Made by a program: the position numbers and the translations under genes. From the NCBI GenBank assembly GCA_965603365.1, contig CBFDCR010000043.1:1-40793 (forward strand): DNA of 40,793 nucleotides. Reading direction: 5' to 3'. Every line of letters begins with the position of its first letter. The first letter of the stretch is position 1. Shown piece by piece: positions 1-8,028 of the stretch. The notes beneath the pieces were generated by a model. It was not told the DNA's origin. It was given only the letters and a program-made list of their open reading frames with translations, and searched no databases. The stretch comes from JAHELQ01 sp965603365. Lineage in GTDB: Bacteria; Acidobacteriota; Aminicenantia; UBA2199.

Positions 1-2
1 CT

Positions 3-674
3 CCCGGCAAGTTTACCATGGGGTCAAACGATTACGATGACGAGAAACCGCCCCACGACGTCTACCTGGACGGCTGCTGGCTGGGCAAAACCGAAGTAAC
101 CTTCGATCAATACGATAGATTCTGTGTGGAGACGAATAAGACTAAGCCCTCAGATGAAGGCTGGGGAAGGGGGAAGCGTCCGGTCATTAATGTCTCCTGG
201 CACGATGCTGCAGCCTATTGTGAGTGGCTGTCTCGAAAAACGGGCCTGAAATTCAAACTTCCCAGCGAAGCCCAATGGGAGAAAGCGGCCCGCGGCAGCG
301 ATGGCCGCAAGTACCCCTGGGGTAACCACGATCCTTATCATAACGGACAATATTATGCTAATTATTTGTCTAATCAAGATGAATTTGAATATACTGCCCC
401 GGTAGGTTCGTATCCCCAGGGAGCGTCTCCCTACGGCCTGCTGGATATGGCGGGCAATGTCTGGGAGTGGTGTGCCGATTGGTATGATAAAGATTACTAC
501 AAAAATTCTCCACCCAGGAATCCCGAAGGGCCTTCAGAGGGCTCCGGCCGTGTGGTCCGGGGGGGCGGCTGGGACGACTTTGCGGTGTTCGTCCGCTGTG
601 CCGATCGCAACGACGACTCGCCCTCGGGTCGCGACTTCTACCTGGGGGTCCGCCTGTGCCAGGAAGTTAAGTAA
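3..674 (+). CDS. FGE-sulfatase (SUMF1-like) domain protein, 5' end outside window
   Basis: The frame is open to the left edge, and the residues PGKFTMGS running into and past the ATG at 18 match the usual start of the FGE fold (GGxFxMGS), so that ATG is probably internal and the gene begins upstream. Motifs in order: VSWHDAAAYCEWL, LPSEAQWEKAARG, YPWGN, YGLLDMAGNVWEWCADW, RVVRGGGW and LGVRLC at the end. The copper-binding cysteine pair of true formylglycine-generating enzymes, which lies between the GG(S/G) and the RCA(A/D)R motifs, is absent: that stretch reads WDDFAVF. It is therefore more likely a C-type-lectin-like ligand-binding domain than a sulfatase-maturing enzyme (inference). The last ~30 codons are rich in NAC/NTC codons in the place where diversity-generating retroelements mutate such proteins. 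No signal peptide can be judged because the start is missing. Confidence 0.85.
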   Translation, partial: PGKFTMGSNDYDDEKPPHDVYLDGCWLGKTEVTFDQYDRFCVETNKTKPSDEGWGRGKRPVINVSWHDAAAYCEWLSRKTGLKFKLPSEAQWEKAARGSDGRKYPWGNHDPYHNGQYYANYLSNQDEFEYTAPVGSYPQGASPYGLLDMAGNVWEWCADWYDKDYYKNSPPRNPEGPSEGSGRVVRGGGWDDFAVFVRCADRNDDSPSGRDFYLGVRLCQEVK

Positions 675-795
675 CCCTTTTCCCTTTTTCTCTTTTACCC
701 TTTGCGCGCCGCAAAATTGTGGGATTAAGACACGGCCGGATCGTATGCGCACAAAAAATTTCACTATTTTTACCCTATATATATCCATATATATA

Positions 796-820
796 CGTAT
801 ATATAGCGCGTATATATACG
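796..820. repeat. AT-rich inverted repeat
   Basis: Arms CGTATATATA and TATATATACG are perfect reverse complements around a five-base GC spacer. It sits in a 642-bp gene-free spacer (675-1316) that has two further palindromes. Function unknown; no terminator-like T-run follows. Confidence 0.6.
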
Positions 821-974
821 AAAAGGGGCGGCACAAAAGTGGAAGCCCGGGAGCCTTTGTTGACAACGGTTTCGGGACACAAAAACCGCTTAGTTCGTTT
901 TTGGCACTTTTTTTTCTATACATTTGAGGAAAAAACTACAGTCGATTTACATATATATAGGAAGGGGGTATACG

Positions 975-990
975 ATATATCCGGATATAT
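975..990. repeat. Perfect 16-bp palindrome
   Basis: ATATATCC followed by GGATATAT, within a run of alternating AT between 946 and 994. Next to it the phrase GGAATGGTGGAATAGTG occurs at about 994 and again at about 1195. The rest of 675-1250 shows no credible gene. Confidence 0.6.
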
Positions 991-1056
991 ATATGGAATG
1001 GTGGAATAGTGGAATAATGGAAGGATGAGATGATGTAGAAAATAGATGGTGGTAGG

Positions 1057-1084
1057 GTAGGGGGCGCAGATCTGCGCCCCCTAC
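1057..1084. repeat. Perfect 28-bp GC-rich palindrome
   Basis: Left arm GTAGGGGGCGCAGA (1057-1070) and right arm TCTGCGCCCCCTAC (1071-1084) are exact reverse complements with no loop, centred on AGATCT. It is intergenic and has no following T-run, so a dispersed palindromic repeat or a protein-binding site is likelier than a terminator. Confidence 0.8.
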
Positions 1085-1250
1085 ATGGCGCGAAATCGTA
1101 TTTCCACGAGATGATGCCCCCTTTCCACAGGGGGTTGACCCCTTTCCACGGGTGGATGAGTCTATGTCCACGCAGGCTGACCATCTAAAGAATTGGAATG
1201 GTGGAATAGTGAGGTGGATTTTTGGGCTGTCCCCTTTTCACCTTTCGGGG

Positions 1251-1279
1251 TTGAAAATGGCTCTTATCTATACTATAAT
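1251..1279 (+). promoter_or_regulatory. Promoter of the yefM-yoeB operon
   Basis: TTGAAA at 1251-1256, a 17-base spacer and TATAAT at 1274-1279: a near-consensus sigma70 promoter. The predicted start of transcription, near 1286, lies just before the operator-like palindrome. Confidence 0.8.
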
Positions 1280-1291
1280 AGCCATATAGGT

Positions 1292-1303
1292 ACATGTACA
1301 TGT
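1292..1303. promoter_or_regulatory. YefM-type operator (TGTACA core)
   Basis: The 12-bp palindrome ACATGTACATGT contains TGTACA at 1295-1300. The E. coli yefM operator is known to carry palindromes with this same core, bound by the YefM-YoeB complex. Placed between the -10 box and the ribosome-binding site, it fits conditional autorepression. Confidence 0.7.
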
Positions 1304-1316
1304 TCGAGGTAAAAAA

Positions 1317-1568
1317 ATGGAAACGATGTCTTATACAGCCGTCCGTAAGGACTTAGCCGAGACTATGGACAAGGTCTGCGATGACCATGAACCGGTGGTC
1401 ATTACCCGGCAGGCCGCCCGGCCGGTGGTGCTTATTTCCCTGGAAGATTATAATGCCATTGAAGAGACCGCTTATTTGCTGCGCAGCCCTAAAAACGCAG
1501 CCCGACTGATGGAGTCGATTGAAGAGATCGAGGCCGGCAAGTCCCAGGAGAAAAGCCTGATTGAATGA
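1317..1568 (+). CDS. yefM: Antitoxin, Phd/YefM family
   Basis: 83-residue antitoxin of the YefM (Phd_YefM) family. The N-terminal DNA-binding half shows MSYTAVRKDLAETMDKV followed by PVVITRQAARPVVLISLEDYN, the family hallmark; the C-terminal tail from about residue 55 would wrap the toxin. The start at 1317 is supported by GAGGT six bases upstream (an internal ATG at 1326 is possible). Its stop overlaps the toxin start by four bases (ATGA), so translation is coupled. A consensus promoter and a TGTACA palindrome upstream imply autoregulation by the YefM-YoeB complex. Confidence 0.93.
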   Translation: METMSYTAVRKDLAETMDKVCDDHEPVVITRQAARPVVLISLEDYNAIEETAYLLRSPKNAARLMESIEEIEAGKSQEKSLIE

Positions 1569-1819
1569 AGATCCTGTTTAGCGAGCATGGCTGGGAGGAC
1601 TACCTCTACTGGCAGCAGAATGATAGAAAGATACTAAAAAAGATTAACAGGCTGATTCGGGAGATCCAGGGAGAACCTTTCAGGGGGATTGGCAAGCCGG
1701 AACCTTTAAAGTTCTCGTTAGCCGGTTATTGGTCGCGGCGAATCGACCACGTTCACCGCCTGGTCTACAAAGTCGAAAACGATATCCTCACCATCGCCCA
1801 ATGCCGCTACCATTATTAA
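1565..1819 (+). CDS. yoeB: mRNA interferase toxin YoeB
   Basis: 84 residues, exactly the length of E. coli YoeB, with the catalytic residues at the same numbers: Glu46 in GKPEPLK, Arg65 in HVHRLVY, and His83-Tyr84 as the last two residues. YoeB binds the ribosomal A site and cleaves mRNA during translation. It overlaps its antitoxin by four bases. Nothing suggests inactivation. The XRE-type gene 97 bases downstream may be cotranscribed. Confidence 0.95.
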   Translation: MKILFSEHGWEDYLYWQQNDRKILKKINRLIREIQGEPFRGIGKPEPLKFSLAGYWSRRIDHVHRLVYKVENDILTIAQCRYHY

Positions 1820-1873
1820 AAATTGCATGAGGAGAGGCACGAAGATTTTTGGGCTGCCCCCTTTTCCCTTTCC

Positions 1874-1894
1874 GGTCTGTCCCCTTTCCGGTCT
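1874..1894. repeat. 21-bp dispersed repeat, copy 1
   Basis: The 21 bases here recur exactly at 2239-2259, so the two copies bracket the XRE gene. Both include TGTCCCC, shared with other intergenic repeats of this window. Confidence 0.7.
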
Positions 1895-1916
1895 ACTATA
1901 TGAGGAGGAAGAAAAA

Positions 1917-2192
1917 ATGATCAAGTTAAATGATTATATAGATGAACGGCTCAAACAAGAGGGTGAAGTGGCCAAAACCTTTTGGGAGGGGTATGAGGAC
2001 TTCAAAATCGGGGTATTGCTGAAAGAGGCCAGGGAGAAGTCGGGGCTAATCCAGGATGAGGTGGCGGCGCGCATACAGACCACCAAGAGTGTCATCTCCC
2101 GCATGGAGAATCATGCCGCCGATATCCGGCTCTCCACCCTGAAAAGATTCGCCCAGGCCCTGGGCATGAGATTACGGGTTACTTTAGAATAA
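1917..2192 (+). CDS. XRE-family HTH antitoxin-like protein
   Basis: 91-residue protein with a short N-terminal helix (DYIDERLKQEGEVAKTFWEGY) and a Cro/C1-type helix-turn-helix (LLKEAREKSGLIQDEVAARI, then TTKSVISRMENH). This is the layout of HigA/RelB-type TA antitoxins. The start at 1917 has a strong GAGGAGG nine bases upstream; an upstream in-frame start at 1827 lacks one. No HigB-like toxin lies next to it: the preceding gene is yoeB, which already has its partner. It is either an orphan antitoxin or a third, regulatory component. It is flanked by 21-bp direct repeats at 1874 and 2239, which hints at mobility. Confidence 0.8.
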   Translation: MIKLNDYIDERLKQEGEVAKTFWEGYEDFKIGVLLKEAREKSGLIQDEVAARIQTTKSVISRMENHAADIRLSTLKRFAQALGMRLRVTLE

Positions 2193-2238
2193 AAAAAAGT
2201 AATCAAACTTCGAAGATTTTGGGGGTGGGGGAAAAATT

Positions 2239-2259
2239 GGTCTGTCCCCTTTCCGGTCT
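2239..2259. repeat. 21-bp dispersed repeat, copy 2
   Basis: Exact copy of 1874-1894. The rest of 2193-2321 is a pyrimidine-rich spacer with repeated CTAAATCC/CCTAAAC phrases and no gene. Confidence 0.7.
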
Positions 2260-2321
2260 CTTGAGGCATACTCAAACTAAATCCTAAATCCCAAATCCTA
2301 ACCCCTAAACCCTAAATCCTA

Positions 2322-5051
2322 TTACCGGTGGCTGGCGGTCTGGGGGGAGTTGACGATCTTGAGGATCAGTTGGCCCCGGCTCTTCACCCCCACTTTTTGA
2401 AAAATGCTGTAGATGTGATTCTTGACGGTGCCCATGGAGATGAACAGCCGCTCTTCGATCTCTTTGTTGCTCTTGCCCCGCAGGATTAAATTGATGATCT
2501 CCCGTTCCCGCCGGGAAATCTTATATCTGACAAAAAACCGCTCCACATCGGCTTCATTGTCCAGCAGCAGTTGTTTCCACCTGATCCGCCTCCGGTGCCA
2601 CATCAAGGCCAGGCCCAAAACCAGCAGCACAGCCACTGTTTGAAACCACCAGGTGCGCCAGAAGGGCGGAGTGATGGTGAAACCGATCTCAATACCCGCC
2701 TCATTCCAGACACCGTCGTTGTTGGCACCCTTGATCTGCAACGTGTAGGCCCCCGGCTCTAAGTTGGCAAAGGTGAGGTCGTGTTTGTGCCCCAGGGGAA
2801 CCCAGCGGTCGGTTACGCCGCTGAGCCTGTAGGCAAATTGATTTCCCCGGGGGGCGTTAAAATCCAGGGCGGCAAAGGTGAAGGAGAAGGAATCCTGGTA
2901 AGACAATCTCAGCTCTTCGAGTTCCCGGGGATGGCGAAGGGGTTGGGAGCGGCGGGTGAATACGTCGAAGGCGGTGATCACGATGGGGGGGACGTAGGGG
3001 TTGTCTTCGATGTTACCGGGGAAAAAGGCGTTAAATCCGTTGATGCCGCCGAAAAACATCTCCCCCTGCCTGCTTTTATAATAGGCGCCCACGTTAAACT
3101 CGTTGCTCTGCAGCCCGTCATCCACATAGTAGTTTTTAAACGTTTCGGTCCGGGGATTAAACCGGCAGAGACCGTTGGTGGTGCTGAGCCAGAGGTTGCC
3201 TTCCTGGTCCTCCAGCATCCCGTACACCGTGTTGTTGGGCAGGCCGTGTTTGGTGTTGTAACAGGTAAAGATCTCCTTTTCCGGATCAAATCTGTTCAGC
3301 CCGCCCTGGGATGTGCCGATCCAGAGGCGGCCGGAGCGGTCGCAGTGGAGGGCGAGGATATTGTTGTCGCTGAGGCTGTGGGGGCTGGGGGGATTGGCCT
3401 TGAAATGTTTGAAAGCCTGGGTGGTGGCATCGAATCGATCCAGTCCACCGCCGTATGTCCCCACCCAGAGCCGGCCGGACTGGTCTTCGCAGAGGGCCTG
3501 GACGTGGTTGTGAGCCAGGCTGTTGGGGTCTTCACGGTTATGGTGATAATGGCTGAAGCGGTTGTTTTGTGGGTCAAAGCGGTCCAATCCGCCGTAAAAG
3601 GTGCCGATCCAGATCATGCCGGCCCGGTCTTCATACAGGCATTTGATGCCGTTGTGGCCCAGGCTGTGGGGATCTTGCGGGTTATGGCGGTGGTGGATGA
3701 ATCGCCGGGTCGAAGGCTCAAATCGGTCGAGTCCGCGGCCGCCGGTGCCGATCCACAGGGTTCCGTTCCGGTCTTCCAGTAAGGCCTGGACGCGGTTGGA
3801 ACCCAGGCTGTGGGGATCGGCGGGATCGTGGCGGTAATGGCGGAACCGGTTTTTTTGCCGGTCAAAGTGGTCGAGTCCGCCGCTTTCAGTGCCGATCCAC
3901 AGCATACCCTGGCGGTCTTCACAGAGGGACCAGACCGTATCCTGGCTCAGGCTGTGGGGATTATTCACCTCCTGGCGGTAATGGCTAAACTTATTTTTGC
4001 AGCGGGACAATTTATAGATTCCCCCCACATAGGTGCCGAACCAGAGGACCCCGGACCGGTCTTCGTATATTGAGAGTATGTTGTAACTGCCCAGGCTGTA
4101 GGGATCTCCCGGCAGGGTGGGATACCGGGTAAGCCGGTTTTTTTGCGGGTCCAGTCGATTCAAGCCGCCGCCCCTTGCCCCCAGCCAGAGGTTGCCGGCC
4201 CGGTCTTCGTAAATGCGCTGGATGGACCTGCTGCTGGGGCTGTTGGCATCGTCGGGATCATGAAGAAACCGGCTAAATTGGCCTTTTTGGGGATCGAATT
4301 TGCTGATCCCGCCGCCGGTGGTGCCGATCCAGAGCAGGCCGGATCGATCTTCACACACAGACTCGATATAGTCGCTGCTCAGGCTGTGGGGATCGGCGGG
4401 GTTACAGCGGTAGTGGCTAAACCGGTTTTTGGCCGGGTCGAATTTGTTGAGCCCGTCACCGTAAGTGCCGACCCAGAGGTTGCCGGCGCGGTCCTGGCAC
4501 AGGCACCAGACACGGTTGCTGCTCAGGCTGTGGGGATCGTCCGACTGGTGGAGGTAGCGGGTAAAGCGGTTGGTCCGGGGATTGAACTGGTTCAATCCCC
4601 CTCCCCTGGTGCCGACCCACAACATGCCCGATCGATCTTCAAAAATTGTCTGGACGGAGTTGTGGCTCAAACTGTTGGGATCACCGGGATCGTGAGAATA
4701 GCGGCTGCATGTGCCGGTATTGGGATCAAATTTATTCAACCCCGTCTCGAGCGTGCCCAGCCACAGCATGCCCGACCGGTCCTCGCAAATGGTTAAAACC
4801 ACATCCTGGCTCAAACTGTTGGGGTCCTGGGGATCATGGTTGTAAACGGTAAACGTATACCCGTCGTAGCGGTTCAGTCCGCTCTCGGTGCCGAACCACA
4901 GATAACCCCGGCTGTCCTGGATGATGGAGAACACGGTGCTCTGGGATAAGCCGTCTTCGATGGAGAGGTGTTCAAACTTGAGGTTGGGGGTAGTGGCGGC
5001 TAAAGGCCCCAGCCACAACAATATCGATATAATCAGGCCGCTTAATTTCAT
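2322..5051 (-). CDS. Membrane-bound sensor-regulator: two-component propellers, Y_Y_Y, TM, LuxR HTH
   Basis: 909 residues. Signal peptide at 1-19; then 14 Reg_prop repeats of the form hxEDRxGxLWIGTxGGGLxRFDP, enough for two seven-bladed propellers; a Y_Y_Y domain (about 716-799, with FAYRLSG, LEPGAYTLQIKGAN and DGVWNE); one membrane helix (about 800-818, after PPFWRTWWF); a short basic linker; and a LuxR/GerE helix-turn-helix (about 845-905, ISRREREIINLILRGKSNKEI). The propellers should sense a periplasmic carbohydrate while the HTH binds DNA at the inner membrane. There is no histidine kinase or receiver, so this is a one-component relative of the hybrid two-component systems of glycan users. 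The ribosome site is weak. It follows a paralogue 71 bases upstream on the same strand; the divergent lacZ is the likely target. Confidence 0.9.
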   Translation of the reverse strand: MKLSGLIISILLWLGPLAATTPNLKFEHLSIEDGLSQSTVFSIIQDSRGYLWFGTESGLNRYDGYTFTVYNHDPQDPNSLSQDVVLTICEDRSGMLWLGTLETGLNKFDPNTGTCSRYSHDPGDPNSLSHNSVQTIFEDRSGMLWVGTRGGGLNQFNPRTNRFTRYLHQSDDPHSLSSNRVWCLCQDRAGNLWVGTYGDGLNKFDPAKNRFSHYRCNPADPHSLSSDYIESVCEDRSGLLWIGTTGGGISKFDPQKGQFSRFLHDPDDANSPSSRSIQRIYEDRAGNLWLGARGGGLNRLDPQKNRLTRYPTLPGDPYSLGSYNILSIYEDRSGVLWFGTYVGGIYKLSRCKNKFSHYRQEVNNPHSLSQDTVWSLCEDRQGMLWIGTESGGLDHFDRQKNRFRHYRHDPADPHSLGSNRVQALLEDRNGTLWIGTGGRGLDRFEPSTRRFIHHRHNPQDPHSLGHNGIKCLYEDRAGMIWIGTFYGGLDRFDPQNNRFSHYHHNREDPNSLAHNHVQALCEDQSGRLWVGTYGGGLDRFDATTQAFKHFKANPPSPHSLSDNNILALHCDRSGRLWIGTSQGGLNRFDPEKEIFTCYNTKHGLPNNTVYGMLEDQEGNLWLSTTNGLCRFNPRTETFKNYYVDDGLQSNEFNVGAYYKSRQGEMFFGGINGFNAFFPGNIEDNPYVPPIVITAFDVFTRRSQPLRHPRELEELRLSYQDSFSFTFAALDFNAPRGNQFAYRLSGVTDRWVPLGHKHDLTFANLEPGAYTLQIKGANNDGVWNEAGIEIGFTITPPFWRTWWFQTVAVLLVLGLALMWHRRRIRWKQLLLDNEADVERFFVRYKISRREREIINLILRGKSNKEIEERLFISMGTVKNHIYSIFQKVGVKSRGQLILKIVNSPQTASHR

Positions 5052-5080
5052 CTTTTTTTCAATCCTGTCATCTTCTATTC

Positions 5081-5090
5081 ACGGTATATA
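5081..5090. promoter_or_regulatory. Candidate regulator half-site ACGGTATATA
   Basis: The same ten bases occur at 7930-7939 in the divergent promoter region of the paralogous regulator and lacZ. Here the site lies 30 bases upstream of the first regulator gene. It may be a LuxR-type binding half-site; this is inference. Confidence 0.35.
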
Positions 5091-5122
5091 TCTTAATGTA
5101 CGTATGGTCAGGCATAAAAGAT

Positions 5123-7858
5123 TCAACTCAATTTGTGGTTGCTGGCCCGGGGGGAGTCGATGATCTTGAGGATCAGTTGTGCCCTGCTTTTGACACCCAA
5201 TTTTTGAAAAATGTTGTAAATATGGGTCTTGACGGTGGCGGGTGAAATAAACAATTTATCCTCGATCTCTTTGTTGCTCTTGCCTTTGAGGATCAAACTG
5301 ATCACCTCCTGTTCCCGTTTAGAAATTTTATATCTGCTGAAAAAGCGCTCCATGTCGGCTTCGTTGTCCAACAGGAGCTGCTTCCACTTGATCCTGTTTT
5401 GATGCCACCAAAAGGCCAATCCCACCACCAGTAAGGCTGTGAGCGTTCGGAACCACCAGGTGCGCCAGAAGGGCGGGGTGATGGTGATACCGATGGCGAT
5501 GCCCTCTTCATTCCAGACGCCGTCGTTATTGGAACCTTTGATCCTTAAGGTGTAATTTCCCGGCTCCAGGTTGGCGAAGTTGAGATCGCGCTGATGACCT
5601 AAGGGGAGCCAGCGGTCGTGGATGCCCGACAACCGGTAGGCAAACCGGTTCTTTTCGGGGGCCGAGAAATCCAGGGCGGCAAAGGAGAAGGAGAAGGAAT
5701 CTTTGTAAGATAGTCTTAATTCGTTGAGGCCCGACAGATAACTGTGGTCTGGCCGATACCGGTTGAAGAGTTTAAAGGAGGTAATGACAATGGCCGGGAT
5801 GTAGGGATTGTCTGTGATCTCTTCGGGGAAAAATGCGTTAAAGCCGTTGATGCCGCCGAAGAACATCTCGCCGCTGCTGCTCTTGTGATAGGCCCCGCCG
5901 TTAAATTCGTTGCTTTGCAGGCCGTCGTCGACGCTGTAATTTTTAAACGTTTCGGCCGAGGGATTGAATTTGCAAAGCCCCCCGTTGGTACTGAGCCAGA
6001 GGTTGCCCCGGCGGTCTTCCAGTATGCCGTAGACCACGCTGTTGGGCAGTCCATGCCGTTTCAGGTAATACTTGAAAGTGTTATTTTGCCGGTCCAGTTG
6101 ATTGAGGCCGCCGCCCAGCGTACCGATCCACAGCCTGCCCGAGCGATCCTCGTAAACGGACAGGATGATGTTACAACTGATGCTGTGGGGATTACCGGGA
6201 TCGGTCCGGTAATGGTCGAAGGTTTCGCTCTGCCGGTTAAAGCGATTTAACCCCCCGCCGTTGGTGCCGATCCACAATGTACCGGAGCGGTCTTCATACA
6301 CACACATGACGGCGTTATTGCTGAGGCTGTGGGGCGTGCCGGCCCTGGCGACGAAACGGCTGAATGAGGCTGCGGCCGGGTTAAAGCGATTTAATCCCCC
6401 GCCGTTGGTGCCGATCCAGAGTGTCCCCAGGTGATCTTCGCGGATACATCTGATATGATCGCTGCTCAGACTGTCGGGCCTTCCCGGGATATTGCGGTAA
6501 CGTTTAAATTGATCGGTCTGGGGATTAAATTTATTGAGCCCGCCGCCGTTGGTACCGATCCACAGGCTGCCGGAACGATCTTCGCAGATGTATCTGACGA
6601 TATTGTGGCTCAGGCTGTGGGGGTCGTCCGGCACATGGCGGTAGTGGATAAATCGCTGGCGTTCACGGTCCAATTTATCGAGGCCGCCGCCGTTGGTGCC
6701 GATCCAGAGGTTGCCGGAACGATCTTCGCAGATGGACCAGACGATGTTGTGGCTCAAACTGTTGGGATCGTGAATCTCACGCCGGTAGTGGCCGAAAAGA
6801 TTCTTTTGAGAAGCGAGTTTATAGATGCCGCCGCCGTAGGTGCCGAACCACAGTACACCGGAACGGTCTTCATAGATAGAGTGGATGTCGGTGTGACTCA
6901 GGCTGTTGGGGTCATCCGGCAGGGGGAGGCAGCGGTTAAATTGATCCCTTTCCCGGTTAAGGAAAACCAGCCCGCGGTCCCTGGTTCCAATCCAGAGTGT
7001 GCCGCGGCGGTCTTCGTGAATGCAGGTGACAAAACGGCTGCCCAGGCTGTGGGGGTCGCCGGGAATATGATCGTAGCGGATGAAGCGGTTTTGACGTCGA
7101 TCAAACCGGTTGAGGCCGCCGCCGTTGGTGCCCACCCACAGTACCCTTGAGCTGTCTTCGCAGATGGATAACACTTCGTTGTGACTCAGACTGTCCGGCT
7201 CCCCGGGGTTATTCCGGTAACGGCTGAATGTACCGGCCTGGGGGTCCAGCTTGTTGAGCCCGTCGCGAGTGCCGACCCAGATAGCACCGGTGTGATCCTG
7301 GCAGATGGCCCAGGCACTATCCTGGCTCAGACTGTCGGGCTTTCCCGGGATATTGCGGTAACGCCTGAATTGATTGGTCCGGGGATTAAATGTATTAAGC
7401 CCGCCGCCATTGGTGCCGATCCAGAACATGCCGCCGTGATCCTGGTAAAGGGCCACCACACTATTATGGCTCAAGCTGTTGGGGTTGTCGGGATCGTGTA
7501 GATAGTGGCTAAATTTTTCGGTTTTGGGATCGAAGCGATTCAGACCCCCTTGAACCGTTCCCAGCCACAGTATCCCCGAGCCCTCGGCCCAGATTGTCAT
7601 GACCACGTTTTGACTCAGACTCTGCGGATCTGTAGGGTCATGGGCATAGATTTTAAACGTATAGCCGTCATATTTGTTCAGCCCCTCTTCTGTGCCGAAC
7701 CACATGTAGCCCTGGCTGTCCTGGGTCATACAGTTCACGATGCTCTGGGACAGCCCCTGCCGGAAGGAGATCTGTTTAAATCTAAAGTCCCTCTCGGCCG
7801 GATTTAAGGCACCGATCAACACGATGAATAAAAAGAAAAAAACAGCCGCTGTTTTCAT
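5123..7858 (-). CDS. Membrane-bound sensor-regulator, paralogue of the 2322-5051 protein
   Basis: 911 residues with the same order of parts as its downstream neighbour: signal peptide (1-20), 14 propeller repeats (many reading DRSGxLWIGTNGGGLN), Y_Y_Y domain, membrane helix (WWFRTLTALLVVGLAFWW) and LuxR HTH (ISKREQEVISLILKGKSNKEI). The two regulators are collinear throughout, so they arose by tandem duplication and then diverged, mostly in the propeller strands where ligand contacts would lie. AGGAG about ten bases upstream supports the start at 7858. It is transcribed away from lacZ across a 170-bp shared region. The pair may sense two related glycans, or form a heteromer (inference). Confidence 0.9.
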   Translation of the reverse strand: MKTAAVFFFLFIVLIGALNPAERDFRFKQISFRQGLSQSIVNCMTQDSQGYMWFGTEEGLNKYDGYTFKIYAHDPTDPQSLSQNVVMTIWAEGSGILWLGTVQGGLNRFDPKTEKFSHYLHDPDNPNSLSHNSVVALYQDHGGMFWIGTNGGGLNTFNPRTNQFRRYRNIPGKPDSLSQDSAWAICQDHTGAIWVGTRDGLNKLDPQAGTFSRYRNNPGEPDSLSHNEVLSICEDSSRVLWVGTNGGGLNRFDRRQNRFIRYDHIPGDPHSLGSRFVTCIHEDRRGTLWIGTRDRGLVFLNRERDQFNRCLPLPDDPNSLSHTDIHSIYEDRSGVLWFGTYGGGIYKLASQKNLFGHYRREIHDPNSLSHNIVWSICEDRSGNLWIGTNGGGLDKLDRERQRFIHYRHVPDDPHSLSHNIVRYICEDRSGSLWIGTNGGGLNKFNPQTDQFKRYRNIPGRPDSLSSDHIRCIREDHLGTLWIGTNGGGLNRFNPAAASFSRFVARAGTPHSLSNNAVMCVYEDRSGTLWIGTNGGGLNRFNRQSETFDHYRTDPGNPHSISCNIILSVYEDRSGRLWIGTLGGGLNQLDRQNNTFKYYLKRHGLPNSVVYGILEDRRGNLWLSTNGGLCKFNPSAETFKNYSVDDGLQSNEFNGGAYHKSSSGEMFFGGINGFNAFFPEEITDNPYIPAIVITSFKLFNRYRPDHSYLSGLNELRLSYKDSFSFSFAALDFSAPEKNRFAYRLSGIHDRWLPLGHQRDLNFANLEPGNYTLRIKGSNNDGVWNEEGIAIGITITPPFWRTWWFRTLTALLVVGLAFWWHQNRIKWKQLLLDNEADMERFFSRYKISKREQEVISLILKGKSNKEIEDKLFISPATVKTHIYNIFQKLGVKSRAQLILKIIDSPRASNHKLS

Positions 7859-7925
7859 CCCCGGTCTCCTGTCACTTTTTTCACCTGCCTATTATCATTA
7901 TTTTACATCCTATTCTATTTCTATA

Positions 7926-7938
7926 ATATACGGTATAT
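7926..7938. promoter_or_regulatory. Operator-like palindrome in the regulator/lacZ divergent region
   Basis: ATATAC-G-GTATAT is a perfect inverted repeat around one central base. It overlaps a TATAAT (7922-7927) that could serve lacZ. Part of it is shared with 5081-5090. A LuxR-type regulator bound here could control both directions. Confidence 0.45.
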
Positions 7939-8028
7939 ACGCATTTTTTTGGAGAAGGTTTGACCGGCCTCGCCTTTTACTTTTACAAAAAAGAGTGGTA
8001 ATCTATTTCTTTATAAAAGGAGTACAGG

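Noticed and set aside
457..1009. Several 70-150 codon frames over the end of the FGE-like gene and the AT-rich spacer
   Set aside because: Rich in Tyr/Ile from the TATATA runs, without ribosome sites or domains.
2422..7807. Long plus-strand open frames opposite the two propeller regulators
   Set aside because: They mirror the repetitive GC-rich codons of the minus-strand genes, show low-complexity Val/Gly/Ala products and have no ribosome sites.
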